64,000 nucleotides of DNA from Mesocentrotus franciscanus (lineage: Eukaryota > Echinodermata > Echinoidea > Camarodonta > Strongylocentrotidae). Positions 22,925-34,075 of this stretch are shown piece after piece (position 1 is the first letter of the stretch; each line of letters opens with the position of its first letter). The notes under the pieces were generated by a model. That model was not told the origin of the DNA and did not search any database. It worked only from the letters and a program-made list of their open reading frames with translations. The position numbers and the translations under genes were made by a program. Location: contig CP137672.1 in assembly GCA_037976565.1 (NCBI GenBank), positions 18,624,335 to 18,688,334 of the forward strand, in the 5' to 3' direction.

Positions 22925-23020
22925 TTGTGACGTCACATGCGAGACACAGCTAGCTATATAGCCACAAACGAAAGCATCTAGCTAGCTGGCTGTGTGTTTG
23001 TCTAGTATGTGACGTCACTA
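22925..23020. repeat. Imperfect inverted repeat with TGACGTCA ends
   Basis: GTGACGTCACAT near 22928 and ATGTGACGTCAC near 23008 face each other. Between them lie partly matching CTAGCTAG-rich arms. It looks like the core of a small MITE, but outer ends were not found. Confidence 0.45.
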
Positions 23021-23119
23021 TTCAGAGCTCGCTACACTCGAGTGTTTTGCTTACGTTCAGGGGTCTGAGAAGGGTTTTTAAAAATTGCATTTTACGCCTT
23101 TCCATGATATCTATATGAT

Positions 23120-23460
23120 TTGTCAGCAAATTATTCGTGTTTTTCAAGAGAAAATCTTTCCATCCATACAAAATTTGTCCATAATTATCAGTTGTCGTCA
23201 ATTTTCTCCGGGTGTCTACTTTAATCAGATCTTATCGGAGAGAATGTCAACCTATCTGACAGCCAATGAATTCATAGATAAACGTTTCCAAAAGGCATTC
23301 ATCAACGGAGTGAACGGCTGTATAGAACACAACCAAGTCGTACATGAAATTCTGAAACATGCTAGGTGTAAACAAAACACATTGCACATCACATTCTTCG
23401 ACCTGGCTGACGCGTTTGGCAGCGTGAGTCATCTGAAAAATGCTGAAAAATTTCATTTGT
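23120..23460 (+). pseudogene. R2/NeSL-like reverse transcriptase fragment
   Basis: This partial RT finger/palm region reads RMSTYLTANEFIDKRFQKAF, then GVNGCIEHNQVVHEIL, then FFDLADAFGSVSH. The GxxGCxEHN block and a D-LxDAFGSVxH block are typical of non-LTR elements of the R2/NeSL/CRE type with a restriction-like endonuclease, unlike the CR1, RTE and Tx1 LINEs elsewhere in the window. The palm Asp (DLADAF) is visible. The region with the catalytic xADD is missing, since the frame stops at 23462. It is a truncated remnant. The clade assignment is from motif memory only. Confidence 0.65.
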
Positions 23461-23544
23461 AATTTTCCACTAGGGAGAATAAGTTCATTTGCACAAATTT
23501 AAGTACTTTATTCATGTTTTTCAATTTGGAGAATAAATCACAAA

Positions 23545-23950
23545 TGATAACGCAAATCACAAATGATTAAATTTAAAAATGAAATAGATTTCATAATTCC
23601 GTAAAAGAAATAGGGTTCGTAATTCTGAAAATGAAAAGGGGTTGTTAATAACGATAGTGAAATAGGGCTCATAATTCCGCAAATGAAATGGTGTCGTTGT
23701 TTCAATATGAAATAGGATTCATTGTATTGCAGGTCCGTAATTCCGAAAACGATACAGGGTTCTATTCGCATTTTTTGAATAATAAGCTTTTGGAAGTATT
23801 GAGCCCTTCTTAATTTTCGGAATTATGAACCATATTTCCTTTTTTTTGGAATTACGAATCCTTTTCATTTTCAGAATTGTGAACCCCAATTAATTTTTGG
23901 AATTACGAACCCTTCATAACTTAAAAAATTATGAACCTTCAAAAAACGAC
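23545..23950. repeat. Inverted minisatellite, TTCGTAATTCCGAAAATG units
   Basis: The left half (to about 23770) repeats words such as GGTTCGTAATTCYGAAAATG. The right half repeats the reverse complement (CATTTTCAGAATTGTGAACC and relatives). Units are about 30 bp and degenerate. The whole could fold back on itself. It has no coding content. Confidence 0.75.
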
Positions 23951-24020
23951 ATGTAACAGTTCAAAGATTCCCTTATTATTCATATAAATAGTTAATTTTC
24001 GTAACGTAATCAAATTTAAT

Positions 24021-24209
24021 GCATGTGTGTGTGTGTAATTGGGTTTTTACAGACGTGTTTCAATCAGATATGATTATTTACGTCTGGGGACCGACCTTTA
24101 ACGTCACCATCCGAAAGGCGTGACTCAGTTTCGAACCTGCGTCCTCGGCTGAATTAGTTTGTAACTTCCATTGTTAGCTGGATTACAGGCGCACGCCACA
24201 ACACCCAGC
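24021..24209 (-). mobile_element. SINE with 7SL/Alu-like head
   Basis: On the minus strand from 24209, the first 36 bases align to the 5' end of 7SL RNA (Alu domain) at about 78% by eye, including GTGGCGTGCGCCTGTAATCC followed by AGCTA. A B-box-like GGTTCGAAAC lies at 24137-24128, about 73-82 bases from the start, which is the spacing seen in Alu rather than in tRNA-derived SINEs. The body has GGTGACGTTAAAGGTCGG. The 3' end is a CA-repeat tail (24021-24040). A target duplication is not clear. Confidence 0.55.
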
Positions 24210-24504
24210 ATACATTGTAGGTCTTTGTTAAGTACCTTATTACCAATTATTTAAATAGTCAGAATAAAAATTGAATACATTATTTGTTGCTACGTAGGAC
24301 AGACATTATGGCTTGCCCTACCTTACAACACGTAATGTTTGTATTTCGCATTCTGACTATTCGCATTCTGACAATTATTCTTAAAAGGTTAATGAGACAA
24401 TTTGTAACGGGGCACTTAACAAAGATTTGTGCATTACATTTGATTGTACAACGAAAATGGCCTAATCACATTATGTTACGTAGGGGTTACCCTTTACACT
24501 TTTT

Positions 24505-25078
24505 AAAGGGAACTCCGATCTTAACAGACAACTATACTTTAAAAGAAAGCAGAAAAATCAGAGACTGGTGAAAGTTTGTATTTAATCTGACAGAAAATAA
24601 GAAACTCGTGAATTTTTGAAAGTTCTAATCACTATACGAATGGGCACTTCAAATTGGCTGAATCAGTAATGTCACTGTGGCAAGTGCAGGACTACTTTCC
24701 CATTTATTTCAACACACAAAATGATTAAAATAAATTTTTCAAAATGTATGATTCAGGAGTGTCTTTTCCCTTTAAAGGACCTGTAATAATGTGCTTTACA
24801 TTATATATTTTGAGTAGTTCCCCAAGGGAGAAGGCACTTAGAATAAAAAGAGAATTAATTATATTTTACACAACAAACGGGAGAGTTGTCCCATGACTAC
24901 GTCACAATCCACTGACCAAATTGTCAATTTGAGATGTGCTTGGATTTAGTGATCTCATATTTCAAACATTTATAACTCCCTTATTATTGGCCTGATTTAT
25001 TTCAAACTTTCGCCTTTGTTTTCCTCTTATTTTTCTGCTTCCATTTCAATGAACTTATTACAAGGGTGGGATTGCCTT
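24505..25078. mobile_element. MITE, AAAGGGCAA-type ends (copy 2)
   Basis: The left end AAAGGGAACTCCGATC and the right end (reverse complement AAAAGGCAATCCCACCC) are inverted, with further matching around AAGCAGAAAAAT. The element contains CTACGTCACAATCCACT, shared with 26384-26964. The frame 24284-24571 crosses the element edge and is not a gene. Confidence 0.65.
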
Positions 25079-25084
25079 TTTAGG

Positions 25085-26380
25085 CTCGTACAGATATGAT
25101 GCTGCAAAACGTTCAAAACCGCAGAGTTTTTTGTTATGTTGACATAAAGTTCATTATGCTTTACATTTCTGTATGTTATGATACAGAGCCCACTGAATGT
25201 GCGCAATCCAAAACATACAAAAACACGTAGGTCCTTTGTTGCCATTCACTTTACACATAAAATAAAATTGCAGCATTTTTTAAATTTGTTGGCGGCTTAC
25301 CGTGCCATACCTGAATAAGTCTTAAGTGCTTAAGAATGGAATCGATTTGTATTGTATTTACCTTACTCAATTTTTCTCTATTACCAACTTGTATAATTTG
25401 CCACAGGTTTTAGGAACAAATTGATTGGGAAGGGGTGAGCATGAGACTGAGAATATCGAGTTTACTACACAAGCATAATGAAACAGGCCTACTTCAAAAA
25501 TATTAATTACAAATATACGCAGAATACTGAAATCTTTTACCCAAATCGTTAATATGTCAGTTCGTAAACCCAGTAATTCATTCAAAACGCAAGTGAAATG
25601 AACGGGCATTTCAGTTCTACAGCTAAGCTATTCAGGTCTGTGGCTACACCTCCCCCCACCCCATCTCTCTCTCTCTCTATAATCAAGGGAAAAATTACCT
25701 AAATGTTTCTTGCAGTTATGCTATCGGGTGAGTGTATAGCTCATTTTGGAAATATTCCTCTTCAGCTTGGACTCATGATTTAGCTTTTGACTGGAATCTC
25801 CTGTATTATGCACTGCTTGATCCAGGGTACATACACGCAAAGAGTTCTAATGCATGAATAAAGCAAAACGAAAGGAATACAATCTATGATAAACTTTTAT
25901 ATATTTTAAAACTGGAACAATTAAATAATGAATTCTGTCAAAAAGGTACTGCTTGGTAAGATTTATCGGAAATAATATCTCATTGCTCACACACATAATA
26001 TAAACACACCTTTGCATTTTAAACATTTGTTGCCAATGCAAAACGTGATTCAGGATCTGTTTTGTAAATTATCAATACAATTCTTCTTTGCTGATGAGAG
26101 TAGAATGAAAGCTCTATTGACCTATGGTACAGGGGAGAACACTGTTGGAAACTCGCAAAATATGGTCGGTTATTGCAACATACCTGCAGGTTTTGGTGAT
26201 CTGAAATTAATTGAATTATATATATTTGAAACTTCAAATATTTGAATGAAATGATCAATTCTGTAGTGTCTAATTAATCAGTGATCATGCACGATATGAA
26301 AAATATATGTACAGAAATAATTCAAGTACATGTACATAATTTCCGATAATGGCTTCAAGTGTATCACGAGGCTGCTGATC
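25085..26380. other. No recognisable gene
   Basis: This is AT-rich sequence with a short CT run at about 25655-25680. Frames of 64-80 codons on both strands have no domain signature and no support from splice signals. I see no element ends. Confidence 0.5.
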
Positions 26381-26383
26381 TTC

Positions 26384-26964
26384 AAAGGGAAATCCAACCT
26401 AAATAGACAACTACTCTAAAAGAAAGCAGAAAAATCAGAGAAGCAAACTGATGAAAGTTTCAATTAAATCTGACTAAATATAAGAAAGTTATGATTATTT
26501 GAAATTTGTAATCACAATACGTATGGGCACTTCAAATTGGCTGAAGCGGTAATGGCAATGTGATTTAGTGCCGGACTAGATTCCCATCCGTTCCAACATT
26601 AAACAAATGACTAAAACTTAAATTTTTCGCAAATTCATGGCTCATGAGGGTCTATTCTTTTTAGAGGGCCTATAATAATATGCTATCTATAATATATTTT
26701 GAGTAGTGGCCCAAGAGAGAAGGAACTTAAAAGAATTAATGATATTTGGGTACACGGCAAATTGGAGAGTTATCCACATCCTACGTCACAATCCACTAAC
26801 CAATCTACCAATTTGAGATTCGCATAGACTTAGTGATCACTTATTTCAAACATTCATAACTTCCTTACTCTTGGTCCGATTCATTTCAAACTTTTGCCAT
26901 TCTGTTTATGTTATGTTCTTGCTTTCATTCAAATCAAATTAATACAAGGGTTGGATTGCCCTTT
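26384..26964. mobile_element. MITE, AAAGGGCAA-type ends (copy 3)
   Basis: The left end AAAGGGAAATCCAACC and the right end (reverse complement AAAGGGCAATCCAACCC) are inverted. The internal words AAGCAGAAAAATCAGAG and ACGTCACAATCCACTAAC match copy 2. It is 581 bp long with no coding frame. Copies 2 and 3 are closer to each other than to copy 1. Confidence 0.75.
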
Positions 26965-28014
26965 AAGCAGCATCCAGAAGGTTGGGAGAAAGTAGCGTTT
27001 TCTGCATGGTCTCACGTCAATGTACTGTGGTCACAATGTGCTTTGAATCCACTGCTTTGACGAAAGATGCCAAAAGATACCTACAATTCATGAGAAAATA
27101 AATAGAGTATACAAAAAATTGAATGGTTGATACATATGCATGTGCAACACACATACTATAAACCTCTTTGTACAGCATATGGGGAAAGAATATTGTTTCA
27201 TCCATCAACCGGCCAACACATACGACTTGTAATCTCGATTCTATACAATGTAATTGTATTGAGAGTCTGAACTCTGCCGAATAAATAGAACTTGCATTCA
27301 GTCTCTTCATACAAAGACTGGATAACCTTGATTCTATTGCTCAGCCATGGCAGGTGGAAGCAAGAATGTCAGATCTGAAGTGATGAAAGCAGCTAATTGT
27401 GTCAGTTAAAATTGTCGTGGACTGCGTCTTGGGCAGAGCGATGCAGAGAAATCTCGTCGTCTTGTCATAGAAAAACTATTTTAGGATGAGGTAGACCTCA
27501 TCTGTCTTCAAGAAACTTGGTTAGCTAAGCAAGATTTAAATGGAATTAACTCTTTACATTCGTTATATCACGGTATTGGTGAATCTACTACAGATCTCAG
27601 AAATGGTCTGGTTCGGGGTCGTATACCTGGTGGGGTTGCTATACTCTGGCACACTAGATATGAACACTTAATTAGTGAAGTTAGATTAAATGTTGATTGG
27701 GCTGTAGGGATTGAATTCAAAACTGATGATAAGAAATTTGACATCATTAATATATACACCCCTTTTGAAAGTATCGATAATGAAAGCATTTATCTTGAGA
27801 GATTAGGTTATATTGCTTCAGCTGTTGCTGCGTTGGATACTACTAGTGTCTTTTTAGTTGGTGACTGGAATGCTGACATTTCTGATCATGTTTCACTTTT
27901 TGCAAATCAGTTGAAGGCCTTTTGTGGTGACAATAATTATATTTTGTCAAGTCTTGAATTTTCACCTGTTGATAGTTTTACGTATATAAGTGAAGCCTGG
28001 CATGCTACGTCTAA

Positions 28015-28643
28015 TGCCTGGATTACATTTGCCCCGGGCGCCGTACGATAAATTAGTCTACGATTTTTCGTGCGATTTGGGGGGCATCGTAGGAGGCTAC
28101 GGGCTACGATGTTTGTGTTTACATTATCTACGAGCACCGTGCCATTTCTTGTATTGGCCATCGGGGGCAGGCCGGGGCAAATCCGTATAGAGGCTGATCG
28201 GAGATTGTACGGAAATCGTGCAATTTCAATGCAGTAGCTGTGCAGTTTTCGCAGCCTCCGCACGGAAATCGTACGGAGCCCGTGCAGCTTCCGTGCAAAG
28301 GTTGCGCGGAGAAGGCGCGGTGACCGTGCAGCCGCCGTGCCGTATTTAAGCGTTTTTTGCCTCCATGTTCACCGAAGATCAGCGCGAGTCCTCCGCGCGA
28401 TGCCCGTGTGGGGATTGTGCAATGACACCTACATGTCTACGGACTACGGGATTACGATTTTTCAAATTTGTATAACTTTCTGCGAAACAAAATCGTAGAG
28501 GCTGAGGAGCCCCGCGGAGCCCGTGAATCCGTACGAAAATATCACGGCCGCCTCCTGCCTCCGTACGGAGGCCGCACGAAAAAGGGGATACGAGCAAGAT
28601 ACGCGCTCTGTAGACTAATCGCAGGCCAAATGTAATCCAGGCA
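28015..28643. mobile_element. Harbinger-like MITE, copy 2 (in LINE)
   Basis: It has the same ends (TGCCTGGATTACATTTG) and interior as 18634-19288, with small deletions. TAA precedes it and TTA follows, consistent with a TWA target duplication that has since mutated, or with an error. Removing the element plus one 3-bp flank restores the LINE reading frame across the junction. The insertion therefore happened in a coding LINE sequence. Confidence 0.88.
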
Positions 28644-29847
28644 TTAGTTGGATCACTGCATTAGTGCAGCAGATGCTCATGCATCTATTGAGGATATTCA
28701 GATATTCAGATTGATTTAGGACACCTGCCTGATCACATGGACACAGGGTCAACTAATGGTAGAAAAAGAAAGTTGGATTGGGCAAAGATTGATGGTAGTC
28801 CGAAAAGTGAATACCACAGTCAGACTGAGTTCTTGTTAAGTCAAGTTAACTTGGATTCTGATGCATTTTTATGCAGAGATTCTAATTGTACAAACAGTGG
28901 TCATATCGGGTAGTTATGTACTGTGTATAACAGAATTGTAGATGCAGCAAGTGATCATTTGTATAAGCGTAAGAGTATTTTGCATTATATTAGACCTGGC
29001 TGGAATGAACATGTCGCAGAGCTTTACTCACAGGCTCGAGAGGCCCTTTTGCGTTGGGTGGAGGCTGGTAAAATCAAACAAGGCCCTCTATTTGAGATGA
29101 AGAATAGAGCTAACGCTCGATTTAAATATGCTTTACGTTTTGTTAAAAATAATGAGGACTCTATGAGTGCACATTCTACAGCTAGTAAACTGCAGAATCA
29201 CAGTTATCAGGAATTTTGGAAAGAAATTGGATGCATGAATAACAATAAATCACCTTCATCTACTAACATTGAAGGTGTCACAGGAGATGCTGAAATATGT
29301 GAGCTGTGGAAAAAGCATTATAGAGAATTGCTTAATTGTGTCAGAAGTCAAGCGTGTGAAGTTTAATAGTGTTTCTTTTCATGATGACATGATTGTTGCC
29401 CCGGAGGAAATTAAAGAAGCTACCAAGCAGTTAGACGACAATAAGTCATGTGGTATAGATACTATAACTGCAGAGCATGTAAAGTATGCAAGTTCAAAAT
29501 TGTTGTCTCTACTTGGGTTTTTCTTGCTTTCTAATTCATGGTATTTTGCCAGATAGGATGATATCTGTCATCTTGGTTCCAGTATTAAAGGACAAAGCTG
29601 GTCGCATTGCTAGTAAGGACAATTATAGACCAATTGCTTTTGCCAGTATTGGAGAAATTATTATTGTCTAGGTTAGAACTATATATTTCTATGAATGATA
29701 ATCAGTTTGGCTTTAAAGCGAAGCATGGAACTGATATGTGTATTTTTACTCTAAAAGAGATTATTGCTAGTTATCGTAGAAGAACTCCTCTATATTTTTG
29801 TCTTTTCTTGATGTCTCCAAAGCATTTGATAGAGTGAATCATGGATT

Positions 29848-30140
29848 AGATGCTGCTTATAAGTATCGGCTTGCATGGTGATGTAGATATACAGTAAGCT
29901 TGCGGTTACACCATGTGCGAGAGAGGGAGGATTGGACTCCTGACGACGGATATTCAACCTGTTCGAAACGTCGAGCCACTCCTACCATCAATCCTCTCGA
30001 GACGGCGCTATAGTTCTCCTTAGAACTATAAGCTAAGAAAGATAACCAACAGTCTTTTTCAAGACTACACCAACAGTCCTTTTCAGGACTCCCCAATCCT
30101 CCCTCTCTCTCACATGGTGTAACCGCAAGCATACTGTATA
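29848..30140. mobile_element. Foldback/mariner-like MITE in LINE
   Basis: The inner part 29892-30136 has 43-bp inverted ends (CAGTAAGCTTGCGGTTACAC against CAGTATGCTTGCGGTTACAC) flanked by TA, as in Tc1/mariner elements. The wider 293-bp insert is bounded by the 13-bp direct repeat TGAATCATGGATT (29835-29847 and 30141-30153). The interior has CGAAACGTCGAGC and paired AGTCTTTTTCAAGACT-type hairpins. The frame 29857-30132 is not a gene. Confidence 0.8.
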
Positions 30141-31557
30141 TGAATCATGGATTGTTATTCCAGAAAATGAGTAACATGGGCATTCCCCCGTATTTGATTA
30201 GATTATTGATATATTGGTATGGTCACCAGACTATGATAGTGAGATGGGGTAACTGCCTTTCTGGCACCTTTTATGTTGGTAACGGTGTTCGGCAAGGAGG
30301 TATACTGTCTCCATACTTATTTAATTTGTATATGGATGATTTATCTGTAAAATTGAATAACTGTGGTACTGGCTGTTTTGTTGGTACATGTAGTACCATA
30401 GTTAATCATTTAATGTATGCTGATGATCTTGTTATAGTCCATCAACTGCAGGTTCACAGAGCTTGCTAAATTTTTGTTCTCAGTTTGGTATAGACAACGA
30501 TGTTAAATATAATGCGAAAAAGAGTTACGTTATGATTGTGAATTGTAAAGAACATTGTAAGTTGATATTTCCAGATTTGTATTTGTGTGGTGCTAAACTT
30601 GATGTTTGTAAAGAGGCCAAGTACCTAGTTCATTATTTAACTGAGGATCTGTGTGTTGATAGAGATATTTATAGACAGTACAGTGTCGTAAACTTTATGC
30701 ACAGGGTAACACATTGTGCAGAAAGTTTCATATGTGCTCTCGTAAAGTTAAGGTTGAATTATTTCGAGTTTATTGTACATCGTAATATACTCCACATCTA
30801 TGGAGTAGGTATAACAAGAGCAGTATAAAGAAGCTCACGGTAGTCTATAATGATGCTATGAGGATGCTCTTACGAATACCGAGGCACTCTAGTGCAAGTA
30901 AAATGTTTGCAGACGTGACTATACCTGCATGTCAAGCTGTTGTAAGAAATCTAATTTTCAAGTTTATTCAGCGAATTGACTCTTCCGAAAAATATGATTG
31001 TTAAAATGTTGGTTAAACCATTAATAGCAGTACAAGATTTACCTCAGACTAGTGGAAGTTTTGGTTCAGTAGCTTGTTGTCACAGTCGGCAGAGGTTGTT
31101 TAAAGTAGTTTAGTTTTGTTTCTCTTATATCTGTATGTATTCCCCTATTATTTTGTTCATTGTTTATATATTCATGTAAATAATCATGTCAGTTTTAATA
31201 ATATGTTCCCCTCTTATTCTTATTCATTGTTTATATCTACATGTAAATATGTTATTTGGACCTCTGCTCTTGCAGCTGAGGCTTGAATAAAGTCTTGAAT
31301 TGAAATTGAATTACCATTTACGGGTCTAACCGATTCTGTATAGGAACACACCATAAACTGATTATACCATTTATGGTAACAGAAATTCGTACACGTCTTC
31401 AGAGGTGAATTTTTTTCTGATACACTTGCTATCTAAACTTTGTAGAAACGTTTCTGTTAACGTAATTGTTTAAGGTTTTGTGACACAATTCTTTATTCCT
31501 CAGCGCATCGCGCACGCAATGCTCAATTTCCAGACATCTGGGCCCCGTCTGATAAAA

Positions 31558-31665
31558 ATTCGCAATTGATTCAAATCAATCGCAACTTGAAATCAATAGC
31601 AACTCCTATCTTTTAGGTACCGGTTGTGCTTAATTTCAAGTTGTGACTGATTTGAATCACAACCA
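31558..31665. repeat. Hairpin repeat, GATTCAAATCAATCGCAAC arms
   Basis: Arms of about 36 bp (near 31568-31604 and 31626-31661) are inverted at about 83% identity around a short loop. A GGGCCCCGTCTGATAAAA block precedes it. It looks like a small foldback MITE. Confidence 0.55.
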
Positions 31666-31689
31666 ACTCTTTACAATGATATGGACTTT

Positions 31690-31880
31690 TTATATAGCCC
31701 CTGCATACTCTACTGCGCTTCATACAAAGTATCATTATTACCCTATTCACATCACCCGGGTGGAAAGAGGCAAATGTAGATTTACGTTTTGCCAAAGGAC
31801 GTTAGTGCCGTGGCGGGACTAAAATCACAAAGCATATGATTCACAGTCCAGTGGCATACCTACTAGACCACAACATCTTT
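31690..31880 (-). repeat. SINE-like segment with tRNA-like half
   Basis: The words GGTGGAAAGAGGCAAATGTA, CCAAAGGACGTTAGTGCCG and CCAGTGGCATACC match the copies at 2575, 11395 and 50120. On the minus strand TGGTCTAGTAGGTATGCC is A-box-like. The B box is eroded. Confidence 0.5.
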
Positions 31881-31889
31881 ATAATATAA

Positions 31890-32540
31890 GGCCCTAGTGA
31901 GCATGATAAATTCATTTAGGCTTTTTATCTGCGCAAAAAAACAGTTCTTTGGAGAAATAAGATTAGCTAATGTTAATGCGTCTCATGCAGCACTTTATTT
32001 ATTTAAAAAAAGAATAAAGCACTCAATTTTCAAAATTGACATAACTCATAGCAGAGTTAAGGCCATGTATAGGTGAAATGAATAAACTTTGCTTTGAATG
32101 ATGCCCCATGCATCCAATCAAGATCCTACCGACATAAACAAAAATACGTAGATGGGATCATACATTTCTTTTCTTGTCGGCAGGTGTTGAAAGTTCGAGT
32201 TCACAATCATACATGTCAACTTTTTAGAACAGAAAACAGGTACTAGAGCTATGTACGTATTGTAAATAAATTAGACAATTCTAAGACTTACCCATACTGT
32301 AGATTAGCAGGGGGAAACACAGTATTCAGAAGGATTTTGCCAATCTTGAACATGAAGTTTCACTCTCCTGTCGAGGCATAGCATGATACTGCACTGTACA
32401 GTGGGTATAACATATTTCACGGCTGTTTAACTCCCATATATACATGTATAGTGCATGCAAATTGTGTGTACGACCTGGCCTTGAGTACCCACCCAGCCAT
32501 TCAAATAGAGCAGGAGTTAAGTCATTGAAATGAATTGTGC
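31890..32540. other. No recognisable gene
   Basis: This is AT-rich intergenic-like sequence. I found no coding frame of note, no element ends and no clear repeat. Confidence 0.5.
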
Positions 32541-32544
32541 GGCC

Positions 32545-32640
32545 GGGTTTGATAATAATAATAATAATATTCCGCTTTCATATAGCGCTTAATACATCTA
32601 CGATGTCTCTAAGCGCTTTAGAGATATACTTGTATCGTCT
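32545..32640. repeat. TAA microsatellite plus TATATAGCGCTTAATAC repeat
   Basis: A TAA run leads into TTCCGCTTTCATATAGCGC. An AGCGCTTA...TAAGCGCT inverted core follows. The same unit recurs at 54563-54650 with three differences in the core. It resembles the 3' tail of a SINE or LINE. Confidence 0.6.
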
Positions 32641-32778
32641 TGATTGACATTGCAGACCTTCTGGTGCATGTCAAGCTGTTGCAAAATCTGTTAATTGGTT
32701 CACTATTAATATAATGACTAATGAAATTTGAGAGTTTTCCATTCCTGTTTTGGGGCTTAAATAAATATAGGTAGACTC

Positions 32779-32966
32779 CAGAGGCGGCACTCCGGAAGAG
32801 GGGGGAAAGAAACTCCCCATTTCTACTCTGATAAATGCCCTATTTACCTTGACACGTGCTCCTCTTCTTTTCTAAATGATACACCTTTGTAAGTGTCTTT
32901 TTTATCATCAGAAAGTGCCCTTCCCCCCTGCCCCCACTTTGGAATTAAGACGCTCCGCCGTCCCTG
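32779..32966. mobile_element. Short hAT MITE, 8-bp target duplication
   Basis: The 188-bp element starts CAGAGGCGGC and ends GCCGTCCCTG. It is flanked by GTAGACTC at 32771-32778 and 32967-32974. It contains a few of the same GTGCCC-type words as the large hAT element at 14295 (GATAAATGCCC, GAAAGTGCCCTTCC), so it looks like a short relative of it. Confidence 0.88.
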
Positions 32967-33191
32967 GTAGACTCAAATAACTGTACTTTTAAATGGTGGT
33001 GTTTTATTTTACATAAAACCTAAAGAAAGCTGTAGGAATATCAAATTACATCAATAATCCTTTTCCTAAGATGGATATGTGAATTAATCTATAAAAGAAA
33101 AAGAAAATTAAAACACATACATTTACTATTGTAATACCATACAACCATGATAATGGACCATGGCTAGCGCAACACAACCATGGAACTGAAC

Positions 33192-33556
33192 CAGGGGCGG
33201 CGATCCCGGGGGGACTGAGGGATACGTCCCCCCTCAATTTTTGTTTAGGGGATCGTCCCCCCCCCCCCGAAAATTTGAAAAAGTGCAAAAAAAAATTGTA
33301 TAGATAATACTGACCAAAGAATGCAACACACTTTTAGGCTCTGGAGGGCCCAAGAGTGCAGCGTTTAGACTAATAAAAATGCAAAAATATTGTCGCTGGG
33401 TCGCTACGCTCCCTCGCATAATATCCTTCAAAATGTATAAGTAAATATTGTAGAAAATCTGTATTCCGTTGGTATCACCGTGTTACCAACGGAATACAGA
33501 TTTTCCTTCACATTTCGCCCCCCCCCCCTGGTCATGAAAAGAAATCGCCGCCCCTG
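33192..33556. mobile_element. hAT-like MITE with internal palindrome
   Basis: The 13-bp inverted ends CAGGGGCGGCGAT and ATCGCCGCCCCTG are perfect. The flanks show no 8-bp duplication. Near the right end a hairpin at 33452-33504 has 21-bp perfect arms beginning GAAAATCTGTATTCCGTTGG. The GGGGGG/CCCCCC runs inside each end are also inverted. Confidence 0.75.
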
Positions 33557-33944
33557 TACGGAAACATGCAACTGTCAAAGTACCACGAGGTACCAAGGAC
33601 ACATTGTTATGAGGATTATAATACCAAGGTTTTGATCCCCAGTCGCAGCTCCAGCAGATTGGCCCAATGTCTGGTTGATTGAAGAGGCCAAGGAGAAGTT
33701 CATAGTCCATACATGTACATGTAAATGCAGACCTGCCAAGTGTACTGTTTTATGCGGGACAATCCCGCACTCTGGAAAAAAATCCCCAAAATGCGGGATA
33801 TCCCACATTGTGCAATTTCCGTCAACAAAAAAATTAAATTAAAACATTAAAAAAAACTCCGTCTGTCACTGCCTGCTCTTTTTTATTTTACTGTGATGGC
33901 GCTATTTACGGAGATCAACACGCGTCCAATTTTACTAATGTTAG

Positions 33945-34075
33945 GCACGTTCATGGGCCGGGCACTATACAGAAATATGAATGGCCATCTTGCGGTGAGT
34001 CGGCACTAAACAGCCCACAGCTTGGATATGGCAAGGTGGAGGAATATATTTTTTTTATAATGTTATCCGGTCTGG
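33945..34075. repeat. Dispersed repeat, copy of 20455-20590
   Basis: It shares GAGTCGGCACTAAAC and CAGCCCACAGCTTGGATAT with 20455-20590 in the same order. No coding content is visible. Confidence 0.65.

Larger units (their letters stand above)
27346..31090 (+). pseudogene. LINE endonuclease/RT remnant, split
   Basis: The endonuclease portion begins at the ATG at 27346 and shows NCRGLRLGQSD, LICLQETW, GVAILWH, IINIYTPFE, FLVGDWNADISD and SFTYISEAWHATS. It has two in-frame stops (about 27406 and 27481). After the MITE the frame resumes with LDHCIS-like residues. The linker is at 28923-29366. RT blocks follow at 29390-29840 (LVPVLKDKAG, DNYRPIAFAS, NQFGFKAKHGTD) and 30140-30460 (NGVRQGGILSPYLFNLYMDD and the catalytic YADD in LMYADDLVIV). 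The C-terminal part reads on to about 31090 (MRMLLRIPRHSSA). Several frameshifts occur. The catalytic YADD survives, but the gene cannot be functional. Confidence 0.88.
27346..31310 (+). mobile_element. Decayed plus-strand LINE with two insertions
   Basis: This non-LTR element has endonuclease and RT regions in order. It ends in a 3' tail with CTTGAATAAAGTCTTGAATT and further TTGAA words near 31285-31310. It is interrupted by a Harbinger-like MITE (28015-28643) and by a foldback element (29848-30140). Roughly 3.0 kb of LINE sequence remains. It is an APE-type LINE whose clade I cannot fix (CR1/L2-like tail). Confidence 0.85.

Noticed and set aside
27017..27310. A 97-codon minus-strand frame upstream of the LINE
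   Set aside because: No domain, no splice context, and it is close to the LINE 5' end; probably chance.
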